Shown: positions 15,781 to 23,552 of the stretch, in pieces
Layout: each line of letters begins with the position of its first letter
How positions within the stretch are numbered: the first letter of the stretch is position 1
Source of the DNA: Streptomyces albicerus
Lineage (GTDB): Bacteria; Actinomycetota; Actinomycetes; Streptomycetales; Streptomycetaceae
NCBI RefSeq assembly: GCF_008905045.1
Contig: NZ_VWMY01000040.1
Coordinates: 1 to 64,000 of the forward strand
Length of the DNA: 64,000 bases
Direction of reading: 5' to 3'
Notes under the pieces: generated by a model
Told to the model about the DNA's origin: nothing
Databases searched by the model: none
The model's input: only the letters and a program-made list of their open reading frames with translations
Program-made: the position numbers and the translations under genes

Positions 15781-16431
15781 TCAGCTCGCCGTTTCCAGGT
15801 AGCGCAGCACCGCCAGTACCCGCCGGTTCCCCGTGTCGGACGGGGGCAGGTCGAGCTTGGTGAAGATGTTGGCGATGTGCTTCTCGACGGCCCGCTCCGA
15901 GACGGTGAAGGACGCGGCGATCGCGTGGTTCGTACGGCCCTCCGCCATCAGCGCGAGCACCTCGCGTTCGCGGGGCGTGAGGGCGTCCAGGGCGGTGGCG
16001 CGGCGGCTCGCGCCGAAGAGCTGGGCGACGACCTCGGGGTCGAGGGCGGTGCCGCCCGCGGCGACCCGCTCCAGCGCGTCGACGAACTCGGCGATGTCGA
16101 CGACCCGTTCCTTGAGGAGGTAGCCGACCCCGCCCGGGTTGGTGCCCAGGAGCTGCGCGGCGTACTTCGTCTCGACGTACTGGGAGAAGATCAGCACGCC
16201 CGTGCCGGGGTGGTCCGCGCGCAGCCGTACGGCCGCCCGGAGCCCCTCGTCGGTCTGGGTCGGCGGCAGCCGGATGTCGACGACGGCGGCGTCCGGATGG
16301 TGCTCGGCCACGGCTGCCAGCAGCGCTTCGGCGTCCCCGACGGCGGCCGCGACCTCCACACCCCGCAGCTGGAGGAGCTGGACCAGCCCGTCGCGCAGGA
16401 GGGCGGAGTCCTCGGCGATGACAACGCGCAT
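15781..16431 (-). CDS. NarL/FixJ-type response regulator
   Basis: 216-aa two-component regulator. The receiver domain starts RVVIAEDSALLRDGL and has VVDIRLPP as the phosphorylation site region; the C-terminal LuxR-type helix-turn-helix contains LTPREREVLALMAEGRTNHA and ERAVEKHIANIFTKL. The ATG at 16431 has GAGGGG upstream and starts exactly at the receiver. It is the third gene of a unit with the sensor kinase (70 bp upstream) and the stand-alone sensor-domain protein. Its targets and signal are unknown; it probably autoregulates this cluster. Confidence 0.92.
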   Translation of the reverse strand: MRVVIAEDSALLRDGLVQLLQLRGVEVAAAVGDAEALLAAVAEHHPDAAVVDIRLPPTQTDEGLRAAVRLRADHPGTGVLIFSQYVETKYAAQLLGTNPGGVGYLLKERVVDIAEFVDALERVAAGGTALDPEVVAQLFGASRRATALDALTPREREVLALMAEGRTNHAIAASFTVSERAVEKHIANIFTKLDLPPSDTGNRRVLAVLRYLETAS

Positions 16432-16501
16432 ATGCCCCTCGTGATCAGTAGGCCGGCTCGGCAAAGCACCTCGGCAAAGCACCTCAGTACGGCAGCTCAG
16501 C

Positions 16502-17785
16502 TCAGTACGGCAGCTCGACGGTGACCACCGTAGGGCCTCCCGGCGGGCTGTCGCAGGTGAGGGTGCCGTCGACGGTCCGTACGCGGGTCAGCAGACCGGT
16601 GAGTCCCGAGCCCGCGCCGATCGCCGCGCCCCCGCGTCCGTCGTCGCGGACGTCGAGCCGCAGCAGCCCGTCGTGGGCGGTCACCCGCACCGTGGCGCCG
16701 GACGCCCCGCTGTGTTTCGCCGCGTTGGCGAGGAGTTCCGCCGTGCAGAAGTAGGCGATGGACTCGACGGCGGGCGTGGGGCGGGCTCCGATGTCCGTGA
16801 CGACCTCGACGGGCAGGGCGCTGTCCGCCGCGAGGGTGGCGAGGGCCGTGTCCAGGCCCTGGTCCAGTACGGGCGGGTGGATGCCCTTGACGAGGTGGCG
16901 CAGGTCGGCGATGGCCTGCTTGGCGTTGCCCTGCGCGGTGTCGACGACGGCGAGGAGGCGTTCGCGGTCGGCGTCCGCGCCGATCAGTTCGCGGATCATG
17001 GTGAGATGCATCGCGAGTCCGACGAGGCGGGCCTGCGTGCCGTCGTGCAGGTCGCGCTCGATACGGCGGAGGGTGGCCACCGCCTCGTCCACGGCCTGTG
17101 CGCGCGTCTCCTCCAGGGTGCGGATGCGGCGGTCCTCCTCGCTCGGTCCGAGCGTGGCGGTGAGCAGCATGCGGTGCGGGGCGAGGGCATGGCGCAGCAG
17201 CCAGGAGGCGGTGGCCAGCAGCAGGAGGCCCGCGCATACGGGGATCAACCAGCGCGGCCAGGAGTCGAGTTGAACGCCGAAGACCTCGAGCGACACACGG
17301 CGTACGGAGCCGTCGCCGTCGCCGTCGGAGACCGTGGTGTAGTTCACCTGCTTGAGCAGCGGGTGGAGGGCGGTCTGCAGGCCATAGACGTAGCCCACGG
17401 CGACGGCGGCGAACGCGAGGGCGGCGGTGAAGGGCGTGGTCAGCGCGCAGGCGACGGCCCGCCACCCGCCGGGGTCGCTCAGCAGAACGCGCCGCCAGCC
17501 CAGGATCCCGGCGCCCGCCCGATGCTCCGGCTCCTCGATCTCCAGACCCAACAGGCGCCGTGCGAGCCCGCGTTGGAGCCTGCCGAGACCGAGCGCTCCC
17601 CGTACGGTGACCGCGATCAGCCACAGCCCCAGCGTCGTCACCGACAGGGCGCCGCCGAGCAGCAGCCCCACGAGGGTCAGGACGCACCCCACCAGGGCCA
17701 GGGGGAGGGCGATCACCGCATAGAGGAGCGTCGCGAGGGCCCTGGGGCCGAAGGGGAAGGCCACGAGTGCGCGAAGCCGGTGCAT
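16502..17785 (-). CDS. Sensor histidine kinase with N-terminal multi-pass sensor domain
   Basis: 427-aa membrane histidine kinase. The N-terminal region (about 1-215) has four or more hydrophobic segments and belongs to the sensor type often found in Streptomyces NarL-class kinases. The HisKA_3 dimerisation motif RRIERDLHDGTQARLVGL carries the phospho-accepting H247. The ATPase region ends with LLANAAKHSGAS (N box), VRDDGRGG and GLTGLLTRV (G boxes). It partners the NarL-type regulator encoded next. Its N-terminal part resembles the separate protein encoded immediately upstream (RGLARRLLGLEI versus RGLVRRFLGVEL), which points to duplication. Confidence 0.9.
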   Translation of the reverse strand: MHRLRALVAFPFGPRALATLLYAVIALPLALVGCVLTLVGLLLGGALSVTTLGLWLIAVTVRGALGLGRLQRGLARRLLGLEIEEPEHRAGAGILGWRRVLLSDPGGWRAVACALTTPFTAALAFAAVAVGYVYGLQTALHPLLKQVNYTTVSDGDGDGSVRRVSLEVFGVQLDSWPRWLIPVCAGLLLLATASWLLRHALAPHRMLLTATLGPSEEDRRIRTLEETRAQAVDEAVATLRRIERDLHDGTQARLVGLAMHLTMIRELIGADADRERLLAVVDTAQGNAKQAIADLRHLVKGIHPPVLDQGLDTALATLAADSALPVEVVTDIGARPTPAVESIAYFCTAELLANAAKHSGASGATVRVTAHDGLLRLDVRDDGRGGAAIGAGSGLTGLLTRVRTVDGTLTCDSPPGGPTVVTVELPY

Positions 17786-17794
17786 GTCATCAAC

Positions 17795-18292
17795 CTAGGA
17801 GAGCAGTGCCGTCGCGAGACGGACCTGGAGCGCGGCGAGGGCGCGGCCGAGCCACGGCATGAGCAGCAGGAAGCCCAGACCGCCCACCGCGGCGTGGAAC
17901 GCCCACGCTCCGGCGAAGGTCGGCCCGCCCCAGGCCGTGGCCGGGTCGCCGCCGCGCAGCGGCCAGCCGAGGTTCATCGGGACGACCGACCAGCCGAACA
18001 GCGTGACGACCGCCACAGCGAGGTTCAGGGGCAGGGCGAGCAGCGCGTGGGCCACGCCTCGCGAGGAGCCGGGCAGCTCCACCCCCAGGAAGCGCCGGAC
18101 GAGGCCCCGCTGCCAGCGCCCTGCCGGGCGGCCGCCGAGCAGCCCCACGGGCAGGCTGACCAGCGCGACCGGCACGGCCAGCAGCGCGTACGCGACCCGC
18201 CGCCAGGTCCGCGCGGTGAACGGTTCGCGTACGAGCTGCCAGGCCCGTACGGCGGCGGCGTCCCGGACGTACGGCTTCTGGACGGCGGCCAT
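17795..18292 (-). CDS. Stand-alone membrane sensor-domain protein
   Basis: 165-aa predicted membrane protein with about four hydrophobic segments, lacking kinase or DNA-binding parts. Its sequence (PFTARTWRRVAYALLAVPVA, RGLVRRFLGVEL) is similar to the N-terminal sensor region of the kinase encoded 9 bp downstream, so it looks like a duplicated, detached sensor domain. GGGGAG lies 8 nt before the ATG. As first gene of the three-gene two-component operon it may modulate the kinase by pairing with its sensor, but that is inference. Confidence 0.78.
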   Translation of the reverse strand: MAAVQKPYVRDAAAVRAWQLVREPFTARTWRRVAYALLAVPVALVSLPVGLLGGRPAGRWQRGLVRRFLGVELPGSSRGVAHALLALPLNLAVAVVTLFGWSVVPMNLGWPLRGGDPATAWGGPTFAGAWAFHAAVGGLGFLLLMPWLGRALAALQVRLATALLS

Positions 18293-18603
18293 GCTTCACT
18301 CCCCTGTGTACGTGTGTATGCGCGTACGCGTGCATGCGTGGGCACGCGCTGTATGCGCAGGTGACCCGACACCTCAAGGTTTCCGGGACGAGGGCCCGTG
18401 ATCGATGGTGCTCGCACGGAACCCGGGGGTTCGGGAAACCCCACCTCTCCCCGGGACCGCTTCGACCCGGCCCACCTCACCGCGCCCCTGCCCCGCCCGC
18501 CGAAAACCCTCACATCCCCGTCCCGGCTCCGCTGAGGGCAGCGTTCCCCGCGGGAAACAGTCGTGATGCGGCCGGGTAACACCGGCACCGCACGCTGCGA
18601 TAC
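18293..18603. other. Divergent intergenic region between the two-component and nir operons
   Basis: This 311-bp region holds the promoter of the sensor-domain gene at its left side and the GlnR-like nir promoter at its right end. Near the left end a purine-pyrimidine alternating GC/AT tract rich in TGTGTATGCGCGTACGCG (about 18307-18361) contains several short palindromes. The middle part shows no coding signal. Confidence 0.5.
18543..18603 (+). promoter_or_regulatory. GlnR-like box and probable leaderless promoter of the nitrite reductase operon
   Basis: Half-sites GTTCC (18543-18547), GAAAC (18554-18558), GATGC (18565-18569), GTAAC (18576-18580) and ACCGC (18587-18591) are each spaced by 6 nt. 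CACGCT (18591-18596) is followed by 7 nt and the ATG at 18604, with no Shine-Dalgarno sequence. The last 28 nt are nearly the same as in front of the nitrate reductase gene at 183. Activation by the nitrogen regulator GlnR is the most likely reading. Confidence 0.65.
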
Positions 18604-19854
18604 ATGACCTCGAATACGCGTGTGGTGGTGATCGGCGCCGGCCTCGCGGGCGTACGGCTCGCCCGCCGGCTCGGAGAGCTCGGCGTGCCCGCCGTGCTCG
18701 TCGGTGACGAGGAGCACACCCCGTACAACCGGGTCCTGCTCGCGGAGGTCCTGGCCGGGCGCTATGCGCCCGAGGTCATCGCACTCCCGACGCCCGAGCG
18801 GCTGACCCGCGGCCGCGCGGTGCACATCGACCGCGCGGAGCGGCAGGTCCACTTCGCCGACGGCTCGGTGATCGCATACGACACGCTGGTCCTGGCCACC
18901 GGTTCGAACCCGGTCCTTCCGCCCCTGCGGGGTCTGTTCACTCCGGACCGGCACGAACTGCCCGAAGGCGTCCACGCGTTCCGCACGATGGACGACTGCC
19001 TCGGCCTGTCCAAGGCCGTACGGCAGGACACCCGGGCCGTCGTCATCGGCGGCGGTCTGCTCGGCGTCTCGGCCGCCCGGGCGCTCGCCGAGCGCGGCGC
19101 GCAGGTGGTGCTCGCCCAGCAGTCCGAACGGCTGATGGAACGTCAACTCGACCCGTCCGCATCCAAGTTGGTGCTCCGGCACCTCAAGGACCTGGGCGTC
19201 GAGGTGCACACCGAGTGCCGGGTGCGCGGTGTGCGCTGCGCCGGCGGCGCGGTCCGCTCGGTCGAGATGGCCGACGGGTATGCGCTCGACGCCGACCTGG
19301 TGGTGCTGGCCTGTGGCGTGCACCCGCGGGTGGGCCTGGCCCAGGACGCGGGCCTCGCCGTGCACAAGGGCGTCATCGTCGACGACGAGCTGCGCACCTC
19401 CGACCCGCACATCCGGGCGATCGGCGACTGCGCGCAACACGACGGCAATGTCTACGGTCTCGCCGCGCCGGCGCTCGAACAGGCCGATGTCCTGGCCGAG
19501 TTGCTCGCGGGAACGGGATCGGGAGCGGGAGCGGAAACGGGAGAGGGCGCCACCGGGTACACCGGCACCCGTGCCCTGACCCGGCTGACCCTCGCCGCCT
19601 CCGGCACCCCCCTCGACCTCGCCGCCTTCGGGGAGCCCACCCCGCGCCCCGGCGACGACGTCATCCAGCTGGCCGACGCGACCCGCGGCACCTACCGCAA
19701 GGTCGTCGTCCGCGACGACCGCCTGGTGGGCGGGGTCCTCGTCGGCGAGCTCGGCACCGTCGGCGCGCTCGCCCGCGCCTGGGAGGGAGCAGAGCCGCTC
19801 CCCACGGACGGCGCACCGCTGCTCCACCTGCTTACCAACGATGGAGGCTCCTGA
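18604..19854 (+). CDS. NAD(P)/FAD-dependent oxidoreductase, probable electron-transfer partner of nitrate reduction
   Basis: 416-aa cytoplasmic flavoprotein of the pyridine nucleotide-disulfide oxidoreductase fold. The FAD-binding motif is VVVIGAGLAGVRLARRLG (about 7-24), the NAD-binding motif is VVIGGGLLGVSAARALAERG (about 140-159), and a second FAD motif ends in IRAIGDCAQHDGNVYGLAAP. It resembles the N-terminal half of NirB or Bacillus NasB but lacks [2Fe-2S] and siroheme domains. Being first in the nir operon under a GlnR-like promoter, it most likely feeds electrons from NAD(P)H to the nitrate reductase encoded at 183 or to NirB. Its stop overlaps the nirB start (TGATG), implying coupling. 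Confidence 0.85.
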   Translation: MTSNTRVVVIGAGLAGVRLARRLGELGVPAVLVGDEEHTPYNRVLLAEVLAGRYAPEVIALPTPERLTRGRAVHIDRAERQVHFADGSVIAYDTLVLATGSNPVLPPLRGLFTPDRHELPEGVHAFRTMDDCLGLSKAVRQDTRAVVIGGGLLGVSAARALAERGAQVVLAQQSERLMERQLDPSASKLVLRHLKDLGVEVHTECRVRGVRCAGGAVRSVEMADGYALDADLVVLACGVHPRVGLAQDAGLAVHKGVIVDDELRTSDPHIRAIGDCAQHDGNVYGLAAPALEQADVLAELLAGTGSGAGAETGEGATGYTGTRALTRLTLAASGTPLDLAAFGEPTPRPGDDVIQLADATRGTYRKVVVRDDRLVGGVLVGELGTVGALARAWEGAEPLPTDGAPLLHLLTNDGGS

Positions 19855-22448
19855 TGACCGCCACCCTGGGGGCCACCCCCACGATCGTGCTCGTCGGCCA
19901 TGGGATGGTCGGCCAGCGCTTCCTCGAAGCGCTCGCCGAGCGCGGCATGACCGCCACGCACCGCGTGGTCGTGCTGTGTGAGGAGCCGCGTCCCGCGTAC
20001 GACCGCGTGGCGCTCACCTCGTACTTCTCGGGCAAGACGCCCGAGGACCTCTCGATGACCGACATGGCGTTCATCGAGGAGCACGGCATCGAGCTGTACG
20101 TCGGAGACCCGGCGGAGACGGTCGACCGCGAGGCGAAGAAGGTCACGGCCAGGTCCGGCCAGGTCTTCGAGTACGACACCCTCGTCCTCGCCACCGGCTC
20201 GTACCCCTTCGTGCCGCCGGTCCCGAACAAGGACGCCGAGGGCTGCTTCGTCTACCGCACGATCGAGGACCTCCTCGCCATCGAGGAGTACGCGAAGACC
20301 CGCACGACCGGCGCCGTGGTCGGCGGCGGCCTGCTCGGCCTGGAGGCCGCGGGCGCGCTGAAGGGCCTCGGGCTCACCAGCCACATCGTGGAGTTCGCGC
20401 CGCGCCTGATGCCGGTGCAGGTCGACGAGGGCGGCGGCGCCGCGCTCCTGCGGACCATCGAGGACATGGGCCTGTCCGTCCACACGGGTGTGGGCACGCA
20501 GGAGATCGTGGTCGACGAGGCCGGCGCCGTCACCGGCATGAAGCTGTCCGACGGATCCGAACTCGCCACCGACCTGGTGGTGTTCAGCGCCGGTGTCCGC
20601 CCCCGCGACCAGCTGGCCCGCGACTGCGGTCTGACGGTCGGCGAGCGCGGCGGCATCGCGGTCGACGAGCAGTGCCGCACGGTCTCCGACCCGCACGTGT
20701 TCGCCATCGGCGAGTGCGCGCTGGCGGCGGACGGCCGGGTGTACGGCCTGGTGGCCCCCGGTTACGAGCAGGCCGAGGCCGCGGCCGCGACGATCGCCCA
20801 GGACGAAGCGGAGTTCACCGGCGCCGACCTCTCCACCAAGCTCAAGCTGCTCGGCGTGGACGTGGCGTCCTTCGGCGACGCGCACGGCGCCGCCGAGGAC
20901 TGCCTCGACGTCGTCTACTCCGACTCCCGCGCGGGCCTGTACAAGAAGCTGGTCATCGGCCGCGACGGCACGCTGCTCGGCGGCATCCTGGTCGGCGACG
21001 CGGAGGCGTACGGCACGCTGCGCGCCTTCACCGGCTCGGTCCCGCCGGTCTCACCCGAGTCGCTGGTCCTCCCCGCCGGCTCCGGCGCCCCGGTCCAGCT
21101 CGGCCCGACCGCGCTGCCGGACGACGCGATCATCTGCTCCTGCAACAACGTCACCAAGGGCACGATCCGCGGCGCGGTCACCGACCACCAGTGCACGACC
21201 GTGCCCGAGGTGAAGAAGTGCACCAAGGCCGGTACGACGTGCGGCAGTTGCGTCAAGGTCCTCGGCCAGCTGGTCACCGCCGAGCTGGAGGCGAGCGGCG
21301 TCCAGGTCGACAAGGGCCTGTGCGGCTGCTTCTCGCAGACCCGCGAGGAGCTGTACGAGATCGTCCTCGCCCTGCGCATCAACACCTACCAGGACCTCCT
21401 CGACCGCTACGGCCGCGAGAGCGCGCGCGGCGGCGACGGCTGCGAGGTCTGCAAGCCCACGGTCGGCTCGATCATCGCCTCGCTGGCGCCCACGATCGGC
21501 GCGGACGGCTATGTCCTGGACGGCGAGCAGGCCTCGCTCCAGGACACCAACGACCACTTCCTCGCCAACATGCAGAAGAACGGCTCGTACTCGATCGTGC
21601 CGCGCATCCCCGGCGGCGAGATCACCCCCGAGAAGCTCATCGTGATCGGCGAGGTGGCAAGGGACTTCGGCCTCTACACGAAGATCACGGGCGGTCAGCG
21701 GATCGACATGTTCGGCGCGCGCGTCGAGCAACTCCCCTTGATCTGGGCCCGGTTGGTGGACGCGGGCTTCGAGTCGGGCCACGCGTACGGAAAGGCGCTG
21801 CGGACGGTCAAGTCGTGCGTCGGGCAGACCTGGTGCCGTTACGGCGTCCAGGACTCGGTCCGCATGGCGATCGACCTGGAGCTGCGCTACCGCGGACTCA
21901 GGTCTCCCCACAAGCTCAAGTCGGCGGTCTCCGGGTGCGCCCGCGAGTGCGCCGAGGCCCAGTCGAAGGACTTCGGCGTGATCGCCACGGCCAACGGCTG
22001 GAACCTGTACGTGGCCGGCAACGGCGGCGCGACCCCGCGCCACGCGGACCTGCTCGCCCAGGACCTGTCCGACGCCGAACTGATCCGCCTGATCGACCGT
22101 TTCCTGATGTTCTACATCCGTACGGCCGACCGGCTCGAGCGCACCTCCACCTGGCTGGAGCGGATCGACGGCGGCCTGGACCACGTGCGCGACGTCGTCG
22201 TGAACGACTCGCTGGGCATCTGCGAGGAGCTGGAGTCCCTGATGACCGCGCACGTCGCGAACTACCGCGACGAGTGGTCCGAGACCATCAACGACCCGGA
22301 GAAGCTGTCCCGCTTCGTCTCCTTCGTGAACGCGCCGGACACCCCCGACCCGGTCGTCGGCTTCGTCCCCGAGCGCGACCAGATCAAGCCCGACCTGCCG
22401 CTGCTGACCATCGGCACGCGCCCCCTGGAAGGAAGCGCCCAGCGATGA
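19854..22448 (+). CDS. nirB: Assimilatory nitrite reductase [NAD(P)H] large subunit
   Basis: 864-aa cytoplasmic enzyme that reduces nitrite to ammonium using NAD(P)H. Domains in order are an FAD/NAD-binding module (IVLVGHGMVGQRFLEAL, later VVGGGLLGLEAAGAL), a BFD-type [2Fe-2S] domain with C428-x-C430 and C463-x2-C466, and a siroheme/[4Fe-4S] sulfite reductase-like domain. The siroheme cysteines fit the canonical spacing C655-x5-C661-x33-C695-x3-C699. The length is typical of NirB. The ATG shares a base with the upstream oxidoreductase stop, and nirD overlaps its end by ATGA, so the three genes form a coupled operon controlled by the promoter at 18543-18603. Confidence 0.97.
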   Translation: MTATLGATPTIVLVGHGMVGQRFLEALAERGMTATHRVVVLCEEPRPAYDRVALTSYFSGKTPEDLSMTDMAFIEEHGIELYVGDPAETVDREAKKVTARSGQVFEYDTLVLATGSYPFVPPVPNKDAEGCFVYRTIEDLLAIEEYAKTRTTGAVVGGGLLGLEAAGALKGLGLTSHIVEFAPRLMPVQVDEGGGAALLRTIEDMGLSVHTGVGTQEIVVDEAGAVTGMKLSDGSELATDLVVFSAGVRPRDQLARDCGLTVGERGGIAVDEQCRTVSDPHVFAIGECALAADGRVYGLVAPGYEQAEAAAATIAQDEAEFTGADLSTKLKLLGVDVASFGDAHGAAEDCLDVVYSDSRAGLYKKLVIGRDGTLLGGILVGDAEAYGTLRAFTGSVPPVSPESLVLPAGSGAPVQLGPTALPDDAIICSCNNVTKGTIRGAVTDHQCTTVPEVKKCTKAGTTCGSCVKVLGQLVTAELEASGVQVDKGLCGCFSQTREELYEIVLALRINTYQDLLDRYGRESARGGDGCEVCKPTVGSIIASLAPTIGADGYVLDGEQASLQDTNDHFLANMQKNGSYSIVPRIPGGEITPEKLIVIGEVARDFGLYTKITGGQRIDMFGARVEQLPLIWARLVDAGFESGHAYGKALRTVKSCVGQTWCRYGVQDSVRMAIDLELRYRGLRSPHKLKSAVSGCARECAEAQSKDFGVIATANGWNLYVAGNGGATPRHADLLAQDLSDAELIRLIDRFLMFYIRTADRLERTSTWLERIDGGLDHVRDVVVNDSLGICEELESLMTAHVANYRDEWSETINDPEKLSRFVSFVNAPDTPDPVVGFVPERDQIKPDLPLLTIGTRPLEGSAQR

Positions 22449-22795
22449 CGCTCGCACCCGAGACGACGACGATGACGGTCCAACTCCAGCTGGACGACGG
22501 CTGGTTCACCGTCTGCGACCTGTCCGTGCTGATGCCCGGCCGTGGCGTGGCCGCCCTGCTGCCGGACGGCCGTCAGGTGGCCCTCTTCCTGGACCGCGCG
22601 GGCCGGATGTACGCGATCGACAACCGCGACCCGTTCTCCGGCGCCGCCGTCCTCTCCCGCGGTCTGACCGGCACCCACCAGGGTCGGCCGTTCGTCGCCT
22701 CGCCGCTCCTGAAGCAGCGCTTCGACCTGGAGTCGGGGAAGTGCCTGGACGACGAGACGGTGACGGTGGCGACGTACGAGGTGCGGACGCACTGA
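22445..22795 (+). CDS. nirD: Nitrite reductase small subunit
   Basis: 116-aa protein of the NirD family, a Rieske-like fold that lacks the iron-sulfur ligands and supports NirB activity. The family pattern is visible in VCDLSVLMPGRGVAALLPDG, VALFLDRAGRMYAIDNRDPF and the GTHQGRPFVASPLLKQRFDL end region. The usual Rieske Cys-His pairs are absent, as expected for NirD. The ATG overlaps the nirB stop (ATGA). It is the last gene of the nitrite reductase operon. Confidence 0.93.
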   Translation: MTLAPETTTMTVQLQLDDGWFTVCDLSVLMPGRGVAALLPDGRQVALFLDRAGRMYAIDNRDPFSGAAVLSRGLTGTHQGRPFVASPLLKQRFDLESGKCLDDETVTVATYEVRTH

Positions 22796-22803
22796 AGTCC
22801 TGC

Positions 22804-22840
22804 TTGACCGATCGTTCCAGTAACACCTAGGCTGCTCTAC
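22804..22840 (+). promoter_or_regulatory. Leaderless promoter and operator of the TetR gene
   Basis: TTGACC (22804-22809) and TAGGCT (22828-22833) are 18 bp apart, and the GTG start lies 7 nt after the -10, so the mRNA should be leaderless. GACCGATCGTTCCA (22806-22819), inside the promoter, matches at 11 of 14 positions the reverse complement of 23522-23535 upstream of the MFS gene, marking a likely TetR operator shared by both. Confidence 0.65.
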
Positions 22841-23425
22841 GTGGCCAGGACCAAGGAGTTCGATCCGGACGCCGCGCTCCAGTCAGCTCTCGAGCTGTTC
22901 TGGCGGCGCGGCTACGAGGCGACGTCGATGGCGGATCTCGTCGAGCATCTCGGCGTCGGGCGCGCGAGCATCTACGCGACCTTCGGCAACAAGCACCAGC
23001 TGTATCTGAAGGCGCTGGACCGGTACGGGGAGTCGCGCGATCCGCAGATCCTGCGCGAGCTGTCGCAGCCGGGGCCCGCACTGCCGGCCGTGCGCGACCT
23101 TGTGCGGCGGTTCGCCGCGGAGGCCGCGGACGAGGCCGGCCGGTTGGCCGGCTGTTTCGTCACCAACACCGCGGCTGAGCTCGGGCCTCACGATGTGCCT
23201 GCGGCGCGTCGGGTTGAGCACAGCTGGGAGTATCTCGAGACGTTGTTGCACTCTGCGCTGGTGCGCGCACAGGCGCAGGGTGAGTTGTCCGAGGATCGTG
23301 ATCCTCGGGCTCTGGCTCGTATGTTGCTGGTGTTGATGCAGGGGCTCCGCGTGGTGGGCAAGGCGTCCAGCGACCCTGCGCGGGTGCGGGATGCCGCCGA
23401 GCAGGCTTTGACCTTGCTGGACTGA
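22841..23425 (+). CDS. TetR-family transcriptional repressor
   Basis: 194-aa regulator. The N-terminal helix-turn-helix covers about residues 10-52 (ALELFWRRGYEATSMADLVE, then LGVGRASIYATFGNKHQLYL), followed by an all-helical ligand domain including GRLAGCFVTNTAAELG, a pattern common among AcrR-like repressors. The GTG start is chosen because it begins the conserved MARTKEFDPDAAL-like start and sits right after a good leaderless promoter. It probably represses itself and the downstream MFS pump gene, judging from a shared operator-like sequence. Confidence 0.9.
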   Translation: MARTKEFDPDAALQSALELFWRRGYEATSMADLVEHLGVGRASIYATFGNKHQLYLKALDRYGESRDPQILRELSQPGPALPAVRDLVRRFAAEAADEAGRLAGCFVTNTAAELGPHDVPAARRVEHSWEYLETLLHSALVRAQAQGELSEDRDPRALARMLLVLMQGLRVVGKASSDPARVRDAAEQALTLLD

Positions 23426-23463
23426 TCCAGTACCCCGCTTCATCGTCGCCCGCGGGTAGTCGT

Positions 23464-23503
23464 GGGCTGGTCGCGCAGTTCCCCGCGCCCCTGAAGGGGC
23501 GCG
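23464..23503 (+). repeat. Type A dispersed palindromic repeat, copy 1
   Basis: The segment begins GGGCTGGTCGCGCAGTTCC and ends with the hairpin GCGCCCCT-ga-AGGGGCGC (23485-23502). The same core occurs at 31614-31637, 42858-42877, 42908-42927 and 53073-53100. It lies between the TetR and MFS genes and may end the TetR transcript. Confidence 0.8.
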
Positions 23504-23521
23504 CTTGCCCTGCCCTCTTTT

Positions 23522-23535
23522 TGGAATGACTGGTC
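23522..23535. promoter_or_regulatory. Candidate TetR operator in the MFS promoter
   Basis: TGGAATGACTGGTC lies about 20 bp before the MFS start. Its reverse complement GACCAGTCATTCCA matches the TetR-gene operator GACCGATCGTTCCA at 11 of 14 positions. Confidence 0.5.
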
Positions 23536-23552
23536 TAGTTCAGGGAGCTCTC

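Noticed and set aside
18902..18916. tRNA-like T-loop sequence GGTTCGAACCCGG
   Set aside because: It lies inside the coding frame of the oxidoreductase (TGSNPVLPPL), and no acceptor stem or anticodon arm can be folded around it.
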